Assembly: GCF_003967515.1 (NCBI RefSeq)
Contig: NZ_BIFQ01000001.1
Span: 5,456,001-5,520,000, forward strand
DNA length: 64,000 bases
DNA from: Dictyobacter aurantiacus
Lineage (GTDB): Bacteria; Chloroflexota; Ktedonobacteria; Ktedonobacterales; Ktedonobacteraceae
Direction of reading: 5' to 3'
Position numbers and translations under genes: made by a program. Shown one piece after another: positions 58,116-64,000 of this stretch. The notes below the pieces were generated by a model. That model ran no database searches. It saw nothing but the letters and a program-made list of their open reading frames with translations, and had not been told where the DNA came from. Position 1 is the first letter of the stretch, and every line of letters begins with the position of its first letter.

Positions 58116-58175
58116 ATGGAAGGACAAACGTCTCCAATCATCACATTCTACAAACACGGCTGGGAGAATTATCTC
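58116..58175 (+). pseudogene. N-terminal fragment of another DinB gene
   Basis: On the plus strand, ATG 58116 opens MEGQTSPIITFYKHGWENYL, which matches the first 20 residues of the DinB protein at 12967 (MTEQVSPLATFYKPGWENYQ) and not its neighbours. It then runs into the 3' end of the copy-2 duplication. A third, oppositely oriented DinB gene was evidently cut when the tandem copy was inserted. Confidence 0.7.
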
Positions 58176-58199
58176 TATATGCGCTATAGACGCAGCACT

Positions 58200-58706
58200 C
58201 TAGCCGGGGAAGTCCGCCGGAATGCCGTGGATGCCGAGGGTGAGCGAGAGCTCGCCGCCGTGGTGCAGATCATGTTCCAGCACATGCCAGACGATCCAGG
58301 CGCGCGACAGGTAGACCTGCTTGCCATCCAATTCATCGGGGAAGGTTTGTTGCATGTCGGCGGGACTCCAGCGAGCCAGACAATCTGTCATGAATTGCCA
58401 GGTGAGACCGAGACCCTGGACCAGCACGGTGGCGGTTGGGATGGGTGACCCCTGTCGCAGCGCATTCTCATTTTGTTTCAGGTACGCACCCATCTCCTCG
58501 CCAAACTCTTCTCCCATGGTTATGATGAACCAACCGATACGGGTACCGATGATGTGCAGGGCGTTCTCACCGATAGAGCGCAGATGAGGGGCAGGGCGCA
58601 GTGCCAACTGCTCCGCATTGAGCTGCGCGACCGCCTCCTTGATGTGATCCTGGTACTCCTTCCAGGCAGAGTAGAACGTTGTCAGCGTAAAGTTGTCTTC
58701 GGCCAT
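58200..58706 (-). CDS. DinB-family protein, tandem copy 2
   Basis: A 168-residue DinB protein with metal histidines in IGENALHIIGTRIGWF and WHVLEHDLHHGGELSLTLG. Paralogue of the previous gene; the middle (ITMGEEFGEEMGAYLKQNENALRQG) is diverged, so the two probably differ in ligand. The start ATG 58706 is preceded by the same AAAGGAGCCAATGC-type leader as copy 1. Confidence 0.92.
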   Translation of the reverse strand: MAEDNFTLTTFYSAWKEYQDHIKEAVAQLNAEQLALRPAPHLRSIGENALHIIGTRIGWFIITMGEEFGEEMGAYLKQNENALRQGSPIPTATVLVQGLGLTWQFMTDCLARWSPADMQQTFPDELDGKQVYLSRAWIVWHVLEHDLHHGGELSLTLGIHGIPADFPG

Positions 58707-58833
58707 AGCATTGGCTCCTTTGTGCGTCTTTTCCTACAGGTTAGCGCGAAAAGTGGCGAGATTCCGCCCTAATAGCAATGAATTTCAGCGCTAACCATGC
58801 TCAGCAGATAAAGATCAACCAGACACCCTGGCT

Positions 58834-59343
58834 TCATCGCATCAAGGCTATCTCTGTTTGCATCTTCTTGAGAAGAGGCCCGCTATCCTTGGGATCGAAG
58901 GACTCAAACCCATGAAGATCGAGGTCACGCCTCAGCAGGAACAATGCGGCATGGCGCCACTGCGACAGCTCAGGGGGGAATGCTCCCTGCTTCCATTCCA
59001 GACAATAGTGGCGCAGCCCCTTTAATGCTCCCCGTGTACTCGCTTCCGCGCATAAGCCGCCTGGAGAATAGAGCCATGCATGTATTGCCCGGCCGATCTG
59101 TTGCGCTTTCGCTGGCGTAAGTGGATCTGGTGCATGCTTCGATAATTGCCCGAGCAGTTCAAATATTTCAGGATAGGATGTGAGACGTGTTTTGTACAAC
59201 TCGACTGAGTAGGAGGTCTTGAGATCAATCAGCCATCTGTTTTTTTCGCGCTGCACCTGGTGCCAGGTGAAATAGCCACCGATCCCGGCTGTGGCGAGTG
59301 CTACCAGTGCAGAGATGAGTGCCGTTTGCATTTCAAGAGGCAT
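58834..59343 (-). CDS. Hypothetical single-helix membrane protein
   Basis: 169 residues. An N-terminal transmembrane helix (LISALVALATAGIGGYFTWH) precedes a cytoplasmic alpha-helical region beginning QVQREKNRWLIDLKTSYSVELYKTRLTSYPEIFELLGQLSKH. The pattern recalls short bacterial proteins with a membrane anchor and helical domain often called DUF-type hypotheticals near defence or stress genes; I do not recognise the family. Two in-frame ATGs (residues 1 and 5) are possible. Confidence 0.7.
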   Translation of the reverse strand: MPLEMQTALISALVALATAGIGGYFTWHQVQREKNRWLIDLKTSYSVELYKTRLTSYPEIFELLGQLSKHAPDPLTPAKAQQIGRAIHAWLYSPGGLCAEASTRGALKGLRHYCLEWKQGAFPPELSQWRHAALFLLRRDLDLHGFESFDPKDSGPLLKKMQTEIALMR

Positions 59344-59406
59344 GCGTTGTTTCCTTTGCTATCATTTAAAATTTCTTGTGAAGCAGCATCGTTTCCGCTT
59401 CTAAGG

Positions 59407-60552
59407 TCAGAGGGAGAGGAGAGATTGAGCGTTATAATCAAGGAAGGCTGCGAAGCTATCTTCTGTCAGGCTTTCATTGACGAGAGCCAGTTCGCGCCCG
59501 CCCAGGCTTTCCAGATCAAGCGAGCCGAGTGATACTACGCGGGCACCCAGGAGCCATAGCAGCACCAGTCGGCAATCTTCCAGTAACTGGTTATAGCTAT
59601 ATTCTCTGATGCCTCCAGCCAGCAGACTCTCGTGGTAGCGATGAAGTAGATCGGTTTCAACCGCCCTGCGGGTGGGGGTGGTGAGTGATCCGAAGAGGAA
59701 CAGTGCCAGGTCGATGACGCCACGACCACGGGCCACGTTCTGCCAGTCGATCACGGTCACGTCGGGCTGGGCATCGAAGGGTGAAAAGAGCAGATTGTCG
59801 AGGTGCAGGTCCGCGTGGACCAGGGTGTTTGGTCGCTGCTGAAGTCGTTCGCGAATTGAACCATATTGTGTGGTCAGGGCTGTGAGGCACGTTTGGATCT
59901 CTGCGGGCACACGCGATCCAAAGCGTTGTAGAAACGGCTCCAGGCAATGGATGTAGCGCGCCTGGGCCTCCTGCGCGTTTCCACCCCACAGCGGAAGCCA
60001 GGAGAAAGTTGCTAAGTGGGGATGTTCCCACCACTGTGCGTGCAGGCGCGCTAGCTGCTCAATGACGAGCGCGGCATCCTGGGCCGAGCAGCCTTCAAGG
60101 GCGTCGCCCTGGCGCGCGTGCTGCAGGTCCTCCAGCACCAGGATGGCTCGACCAGCCTCGATATCGGCCGCGCCGTAGTAGAGTTGAGGAACGGAAAGCG
60201 CGACCTGTGGAGCGATCTGCTGGTAGAACAGAACCTCGCGCGCACATCGCTCCGCATAGCGGCGCGCCGCCATGTTATCTTTATCCAGAGAAGCGCGATA
60301 GGCCGACGGTGTCTCGCGCCGGGCCAGCGGCAGTTTGACTACTACCGAGGAAGGAGCGGAATCCACGCAATCCCGGTACTGAAGTTGGACGCGGGCAACG
60401 ACGCCTGTGAAGCCCCGTTCTTCTCCGATGATGCTGGTTTCGATGCTCTCGACTGATCCTGTGGGGAGGATGGCGTTGGCTCGAAAGATGCCGGTCAGCC
60501 AGTCTGGGGTCACATCGTGCAGGCTACCAGGCAGGGATAATTGATGCTGCAT
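59407..60552 (-). CDS. Phosphotransferase-family kinase (APH/ecdysteroid-kinase-like)
   Basis: 381 residues from the ATG at 60552; an in-frame ATG at 60591 is possible. Visible are SVVVKLPLARRE (ATP-lysine), AILVLEDLQHARQGD, the catalytic loop TLVHADLHLDNLLF and the metal motif VTVIDWQNVARGRGVIDLALFL. The DVTPDWLTGIFR start and EDLQ hinge resemble the ecdysteroid-22-kinase-like/DUF1679 group. Substrate unknown. Monocistronic. Confidence 0.9.
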   Translation of the reverse strand: MQHQLSLPGSLHDVTPDWLTGIFRANAILPTGSVESIETSIIGEERGFTGVVARVQLQYRDCVDSAPSSVVVKLPLARRETPSAYRASLDKDNMAARRYAERCAREVLFYQQIAPQVALSVPQLYYGAADIEAGRAILVLEDLQHARQGDALEGCSAQDAALVIEQLARLHAQWWEHPHLATFSWLPLWGGNAQEAQARYIHCLEPFLQRFGSRVPAEIQTCLTALTTQYGSIRERLQQRPNTLVHADLHLDNLLFSPFDAQPDVTVIDWQNVARGRGVIDLALFLFGSLTTPTRRAVETDLLHRYHESLLAGGIREYSYNQLLEDCRLVLLWLLGARVVSLGSLDLESLGGRELALVNESLTEDSFAAFLDYNAQSLLSL

Positions 60553-60655
60553 AGCTCTCCTCTCATGCGCACGCAATGCTGTATCCAGCATATGGAATGT
60601 ATCGGAAAGAGTAGACGATTGTTCATTTCTTAAGTCTGGGATGCACGAGTTTCAC

Positions 60656-60892
60656 TCATTGGTGAGAAGAGATGGAGGTTGTGCGCAGACGCCACCAGCG
60701 ACGCAGGGCTACCAGTGCCCAGATGCCTTCTACAATACCGAAAGGCCAGGTGCCCGAAAGCCATCCATAGAGCGATGATGCCGCGCAGGCCAGTGCGAAT
60801 ACCAGTACCCAGTGATGCGAACGATTTTCAAGCGCATAGGAGAGCAGCATAATACTGACGGCTCCCGCGCCAAAGAGCGTTAAGGGGGTCAT
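60656..60892 (-). CDS. Small two- to three-helix membrane protein coupled to MerR
   Basis: 78 residues with hydrophobic segments LFGAGAVSIMLLSYAL, WVLVFALACAASSLYGWL and FGIVEGIWALVALRRWW. The start overlaps the MerR stop (ATGA type), so the two are translationally coupled. This fold of small proteins (CBU_0592-like) is widespread and of unknown role. The coupling suggests it belongs to the MerR regulon. Confidence 0.8.
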   Translation of the reverse strand: MTPLTLFGAGAVSIMLLSYALENRSHHWVLVFALACAASSLYGWLSGTWPFGIVEGIWALVALRRWWRLRTTSISSHQ

Positions 60893-61320
60893 TGCCGATC
60901 CTTTTTATCTACAAGTGTCCTATGAGAAGAGTTTTCGTCCCTGGCTGCCTGGAGGCATTCTTCTAAGTGGCTGCATCTGCATTGCAGCAGCCGCTCCAGT
61001 AAGCGTTTGTTTTCTTGAGCGCGGGCAATCATTTCTTCGACCTCCAGAAGTTTCTGCTGAGCTAGCCGGCTCCAGCGTTCGCTGGCGGGAGTCTCAGAAG
61101 AGAAGCCTGTTACCAGCACATGCATCTCCGCGATCGTAAATCCAGCCTGCCGGGCCATCTGCAAGATGCCCAGGAGATCTAATATGCCAGGATCATAGCG
61201 ACGATGCCCTCCTGATACCCGACGAGAGGCGGGGAGTAGCCCTATACTCTCGTAATAGCGGAGAGCGGAGGTTCGTATTCCTGCCCGCCGTGCAACTTCA
61301 CCTATGGAGAGTTCTTCCAT
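60889..61320 (-). CDS. MerR-family transcriptional regulator with cysteine motif
   Basis: A 143-residue MerR-type activator. The N-terminal HTH ELSIGEVARRAGIRTSALRYYESIGLLP is followed by the wing RRVSGGHRRYDP and the dimer coiled coil. A C-terminal CRCSHLEEC motif (three Cys plus His) resembles the metal/Fe-S loops of SoxR- and metal-type members but is not identical. It is divergent from the small di-cysteine protein at 61415, whose promoter has the long spacer typical of MerR targets. Confidence 0.93.
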   Translation of the reverse strand: MEELSIGEVARRAGIRTSALRYYESIGLLPASRRVSGGHRRYDPGILDLLGILQMARQAGFTIAEMHVLVTGFSSETPASERWSRLAQQKLLEVEEMIARAQENKRLLERLLQCRCSHLEECLQAARDENSSHRTLVDKKDRQ

Positions 61321-61343
61321 GTGTTTTATCCTTTTTTACCCTC

Positions 61344-61374
61344 TTGACTTCAAGTGCACTTGAAATTGTATGCT
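61344..61374 (+). promoter_or_regulatory. MerR-type promoter with 19-bp spacer and operator
   Basis: TTGACT (61344-61349), a 19-bp spacer and TATGCT (61369-61374). The spacer holds the perfect palindrome TTCAAGTG-CACTTGAA (61349-61364). Over-long spacers with central palindromes are diagnostic for MerR activation. It drives the gene at 61415 and may also control merR. Confidence 0.88.
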
Positions 61375-61414
61375 AGCAGCAGCATCATCTGCAAGACGAT
61401 AGGAGGTTTTCTTT

Positions 61415-61756
61415 ATGTCATCTCAACCGACGGAGCCAGTTCTGGCGTGTAATATCTCTGGCATTCCTCAAGAATTTCGTCAGTCGTATCGGGCTGCTGT
61501 TGAGCACATCTTTGCGAGTACGCAAGAAGTGCGAGAGCTTGCGACCGGGTATGCGTGGCGACTCCGTAATGAAACAGAGATTGTACAATCCCTCGTAACC
61601 TTTTTGAGTTATGAGAGGCTCTGTTGTCCATTCTTTCATTTCACCCTGGAGATTGAGCCGGCCCAGGGGCCAATCTGGCTCCAGATTACCGGGACGAGCG
61701 ATGTGAGGGCATTCATCCAAAGTGAGGGATGGGGCGTCCCTGACAAAAAGGGGTAG
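61415..61756 (+). CDS. Small di-cysteine protein, MerR target
   Basis: 113 residues. A central helix pattern and the hallmark ERLCCPFFHFTLEIEPAQGP, followed by IWLQITGTSDVRAFI, are typical of short proteins found beside merR genes in actinobacteria and relatives. The adjacent cysteine pair, plus one more near the N-terminus (VLACNISGIP), suggests metal or thiol binding. AGGAGGT precedes the ATG. Function unknown; the promoter shows that it is controlled by the divergent MerR protein. Confidence 0.85.
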   Translation: MSSQPTEPVLACNISGIPQEFRQSYRAAVEHIFASTQEVRELATGYAWRLRNETEIVQSLVTFLSYERLCCPFFHFTLEIEPAQGPIWLQITGTSDVRAFIQSEGWGVPDKKG

Positions 61757-61763
61757 CGCCCTC

Positions 61764-61820
61764 TCAGGGATCGCTCTCGGCTCGCATTTTATTGTCTGGC
61801 GGGCCGAGAGCGATCCCTGA
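61764..61820. terminator. 18-bp-stem hairpin between convergent genes
   Basis: TCAGGGATCGCTCTCGGC (61764-61781) pairs perfectly with 61803-61820; loop of 21 nt contains ATTTTATT. It lies between the di-cysteine gene stop (61756) and the MFS stop (61869). Confidence 0.75.
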
Positions 61821-61868
61821 ACCCTTTCTGTTCATTTGAGGTAGTATCTCAGCCTCACCCCGTGCAAG

Positions 61869-63119
61869 TTATAGAATGTTGGAAGGGAAATCAGATGAAG
61901 GTATATGGCCTGATACTTTGAAGCCCCAGGTGGTGCCGATGCTGAGCAGGCAGAGCGCGAGACCACAGAGGAGCAGTACCTGCCAGGGCGCGATCCACTT
62001 TTGTAGCAGCGTCATTACGATCAGGGCCAGCAGGGTGCTCAGCGCGCTGATCGTGTCTTGAAGCGCGGTAACCCTTCCCAACATGTCTTTTCTTGTTTGT
62101 TCCATCATCAGGCTCAGCAGGGATACGAGCAGCCAGTTCTCACCGAGTCCGGCCAGAAACGCGGCCGGTATAGCCCAGACATAGCTGGTCATCAATGCAT
62201 ACCAGAGCAGGCTGGCCCCTTTGAGGGAAAGGCCCATCAACAGCATGTTTTCCTGCCGCAGCTTCTTGCTCATGCGCAGTACGAGGAGCCCTCCCACAAG
62301 GCCACCCGTGCCAGAGATGGTCCATAGCAGTCCCACCCCTGCTTTGGGAACCTTGAGCGAGGACTGTACAAAGAAGACATCTACCGCGTACCAGAGTGAA
62401 CCGATGAGCGTGGTTACGCTGCTTACCACAAGTATGATGAGCAGCAAACGATCTCGTAGCGCGAAGCGCAAGCCGTCCGCGATATCGTGCTGGATGCGCC
62501 GCCATGCAGGGCTGGGAGAGAGGGTGGGTAGTGATGTCCGCACGTGTTCTATATGTATGAACAGGAGCGTCACTGCTCCAATCCCAAAGCTGAGGGCGTC
62601 GCAGAGCAATCCAGCCATTGGACCCGAGAAGAGGAGCAGGCCCGCGCCGAGTACGGGTCCCAGCAGCAAGGCGAGGGATTGGGTAGAGCGCACGAGCGCC
62701 TGCGCCCGCAGCATCTCTCCTTCCTCAACGACGAGGTGCAGCGCCACATTTCTGGCCGGGCTGAAAAAGCTGCCGAGCGCGGCCACGGCGCAACTGACCA
62801 GGTAGAGGTACCACGAGAGGATTGTCGGGGGGACGAGGAGCAGCGAGCCGATCAGCGCGCCGCGCAGCAGATCACAGATCATCATCAGGGAGCGCGGCCT
62901 CCAGCGATCCGCGATCGCACCGGCGAATGGGCTGAGGCAGAGGGAGGGAAGCACCTCGGTCGCGGTAACCAGCGCGACATGGGAAGGATCGTTGCTCAGC
63001 AGTCCCACCCAGACTGGAATGGTAACTTCAATGATGGCGTCTCCCAACTGGGAGATGCTCTGTCCCAGCCAGAAAAGCAAAAAATTGCGAGTATATAACG
63101 GGGAAGCGGGCATGTTCAT
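61869..63119 (-). CDS. Major facilitator superfamily transporter (DHA3-like)
   Basis: A 416-residue permease with twelve helices. N-terminal LLFWLGQSISQLGDAIIEVTIPVWV, loop motif GAIADRWRPRSLMM and later ARNVALHLVVEEGEMLRAQALVRSTQSLALLLGP match the macrolide/multidrug exporter type. Substrate unknown. The ATG at 63119 has GAAGGAG upstream. No adjacent regulator on its strand. Confidence 0.92.
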   Translation of the reverse strand: MNMPASPLYTRNFLLFWLGQSISQLGDAIIEVTIPVWVGLLSNDPSHVALVTATEVLPSLCLSPFAGAIADRWRPRSLMMICDLLRGALIGSLLLVPPTILSWYLYLVSCAVAALGSFFSPARNVALHLVVEEGEMLRAQALVRSTQSLALLLGPVLGAGLLLFSGPMAGLLCDALSFGIGAVTLLFIHIEHVRTSLPTLSPSPAWRRIQHDIADGLRFALRDRLLLIILVVSSVTTLIGSLWYAVDVFFVQSSLKVPKAGVGLLWTISGTGGLVGGLLVLRMSKKLRQENMLLMGLSLKGASLLWYALMTSYVWAIPAAFLAGLGENWLLVSLLSLMMEQTRKDMLGRVTALQDTISALSTLLALIVMTLLQKWIAPWQVLLLCGLALCLLSIGTTWGFKVSGHIPSSDFPSNIL

Positions 63120-63656
63120 TTCTCCTTCTGTATGGAAGGTAAGTGTTATGATGTTAGTGAAGATGGGGATAGTGGTGTGGTGGCAAACTGCGAGGGAGAA
63201 AAGAGGTGATGTGTTGGCATCGGCGGGCGAAAAATAGCCAGCTTAGATTGCAACACGCATGACCCAACCTGCGTTGGGCCGATATTTCTCAGCGCGCATT
63301 TCTTGTCACCACCGCATAAGCATAGCGCTCCAGCTTATGCGGTGGCGTTGTGTGCGATGCGTTGCGATTTGGGGTGATGTGAAGGCCGCCGCTGAGCTAC
63401 TGTTGCTATGAACAACTCATGGCAGCGGATCGATGGCTGTTTCATACCAGATATGATATGCATCTTTCGCATCATAAGTCAAAGCGATTTATGATTTTTA
63501 TAGCTACGTCACTAAAAATTGCGTACTTTTTTCTACATCTCTACCATATAAATTTATTGTAGCAGTTATACCGCTTCTTGCAATCTATCCGTGTGGTATT
63601 CTTATAGTCTATATTCTCCAGCTAGAGGAGAGTTGCAGTAAAAGGAACGAGTGTTT
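63120..63656. other. Long intergenic stretch with one hairpin
   Basis: 537 bp without a recognised gene. A 13-bp-stem hairpin, CCACCGCATAAGC (63309-63321) with 63333-63345, stands in the middle. TTGCAA (63578-63583) and TATAGT (63603-63608) with a 19-bp gap may be the promoter of the methyltransferase. The right half is AT-rich. Confidence 0.5.
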
Positions 63657-64000
63657 ATGAATATGGAGAAGAATACGGGGCCAGCAGGTGAGGGCCCGGT
63701 TAATCCCGCGCTGCGCCGTCCGTTTGATGGGCATGAGAACTGGTTTGAGCAGGTTTATACGCACGCGAACGAGGACGTTAACAAGGTGCCGTGGGCGCGG
63801 CGCAGCAATACGCCGCTGCTGCTGTCATGGCTGGAGGGACAGCGCTTGCGGGGGAGCAGGACGCTGGTAGTGGGCTGCGGTCTGGGAGATGACGCCGAGG
63901 CGCTGGCCGAGCACGGTCTGGAGGTGACGGCCTTCGATGTCTCGCCGAGCGCCATTGCCTGGTGTCGCCAGCGCTTCCACTCGTCGACCGTTGATTACCA
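63657..64000 (+). CDS. Class I SAM-dependent methyltransferase (partial, cut by window end)
   Basis: At least 114 codons; the C-terminus lies beyond the window. The first glycine-rich motif LVVGCGLGDDAEALAEHG and the following VTAFDVSPSAIAWCRQRF show the Rossmann-like SAM-binding core. The N-terminal RRPFDGHENWFEQVY and VPWARRSNTPLLLSWLE resemble thiopurine/small-molecule methyltransferase-like proteins. AAAGGAA precedes the ATG by about ten bases. Confidence 0.88.
   Translation, partial: MNMEKNTGPAGEGPVNPALRRPFDGHENWFEQVYTHANEDVNKVPWARRSNTPLLLSWLEGQRLRGSRTLVVGCGLGDDAEALAEHGLEVTAFDVSPSAIAWCRQRFHSSTVDY

Overview
Organism and general character. The window is moderately GC-rich bacterial DNA with dense genes on both strands, Shine-Dalgarno starts and large families of one-component regulators (WYL, TetR, ArsR, MarR, Rrf2, TrmB, MerR, Crp). 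It also holds repeated DinB-fold, VOC and GNAT genes, a secreted GH6 cellulase with a Pro-Thr linker, two GH20 hexosaminidases and an F420/deazaflavin-type reductase. Together these suggest a soil actinomycete-like Chloroflexota, most probably Ktedonobacteria. This is an inference from gene content; no rRNA or marker gene is present to prove it. I saw no tRNA, rRNA, CRISPR array, transposase, integrase or phage gene.

Layout. 0-4.5 kb: ammonium channel, a palindrome-rich gap, a cupin/DUF2249 pair divergent from a Crp regulator, and a DUF4126 membrane protein. 4.7-7 kb: two tandem SUKH (SMI1/KNR4) proteins and a Uma2-type nuclease. 7-13.5 kb: phosphotransferase, two WYL regulators (one apparently starting at CTG), a large LRR protein, VOC and DinB proteins. 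13.5-18.4 kb: GH6 cellulase, a small kinase, a GDPD with altered metal-site residues, and DUF3626. 18.4-21.6 kb: an ArsR-MFS operon whose small last gene carries a 195-bp insertion with a 9-bp target duplication, then a DinB gene. 21.7-29.4 kb: MFS, GH20, a decayed ABC transporter, SRPBCC and TPR proteins. 29.5-35.5 kb: Rrf2 with an FAD oxidoreductase, TrmB with S-adenosylhomocysteine hydrolase and an epimerase, a GNAT remnant, and an alpha/beta hydrolase. 35.6-40.8 kb: an ECF sigma factor coupled to a HEAT-repeat membrane protein, two pseudogenes, and an orphan histidine kinase. 41-47.4 kb: GNAT, LysE exporter, second GH20, acyltransferase-3 and PHP phosphoesterase, DinB-like protein. 47.5-56.2 kb: deazaflavin reductase, MBL-MarR, VOC, GNAT and SDR genes, TetR-VOC, TetR-DUF998. 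56.5-64 kb: a DUF2207 pseudogene, tandem DinB genes flanking a fragment of a third, a kinase, MerR with its target, MFS, and a methyltransferase cut by the window edge.

How the genes work together. Most loci are small self-contained regulator-target modules: Rrf2 with an oxidoreductase and two matching operators, TetR with VOC, MarR with a lactonase-like hydrolase, MerR with a di-cysteine protein behind a 19-bp-spacer promoter, ArsR with MFS, TrmB with SahH. Several have clear palindromic operators. Carbohydrate turnover (cellulose, N-acetylhexosamine) and ammonium uptake fit a saprophytic soil life.

Most unusual content. The gaps between genes carry structured repeats. One family consists of hairpins with a fixed 5-nt loop (CTYGY) next to GTAGG and stems that change in a compensatory way. 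A second family has two copies sharing a conserved body and loop while their 23-24-bp stems are unrelated in sequence yet perfectly paired. There is also a 62-bp perfect palindrome directly before a ribosome-binding site. Many genes (seven to eight) are broken, several by clean internal deletions.
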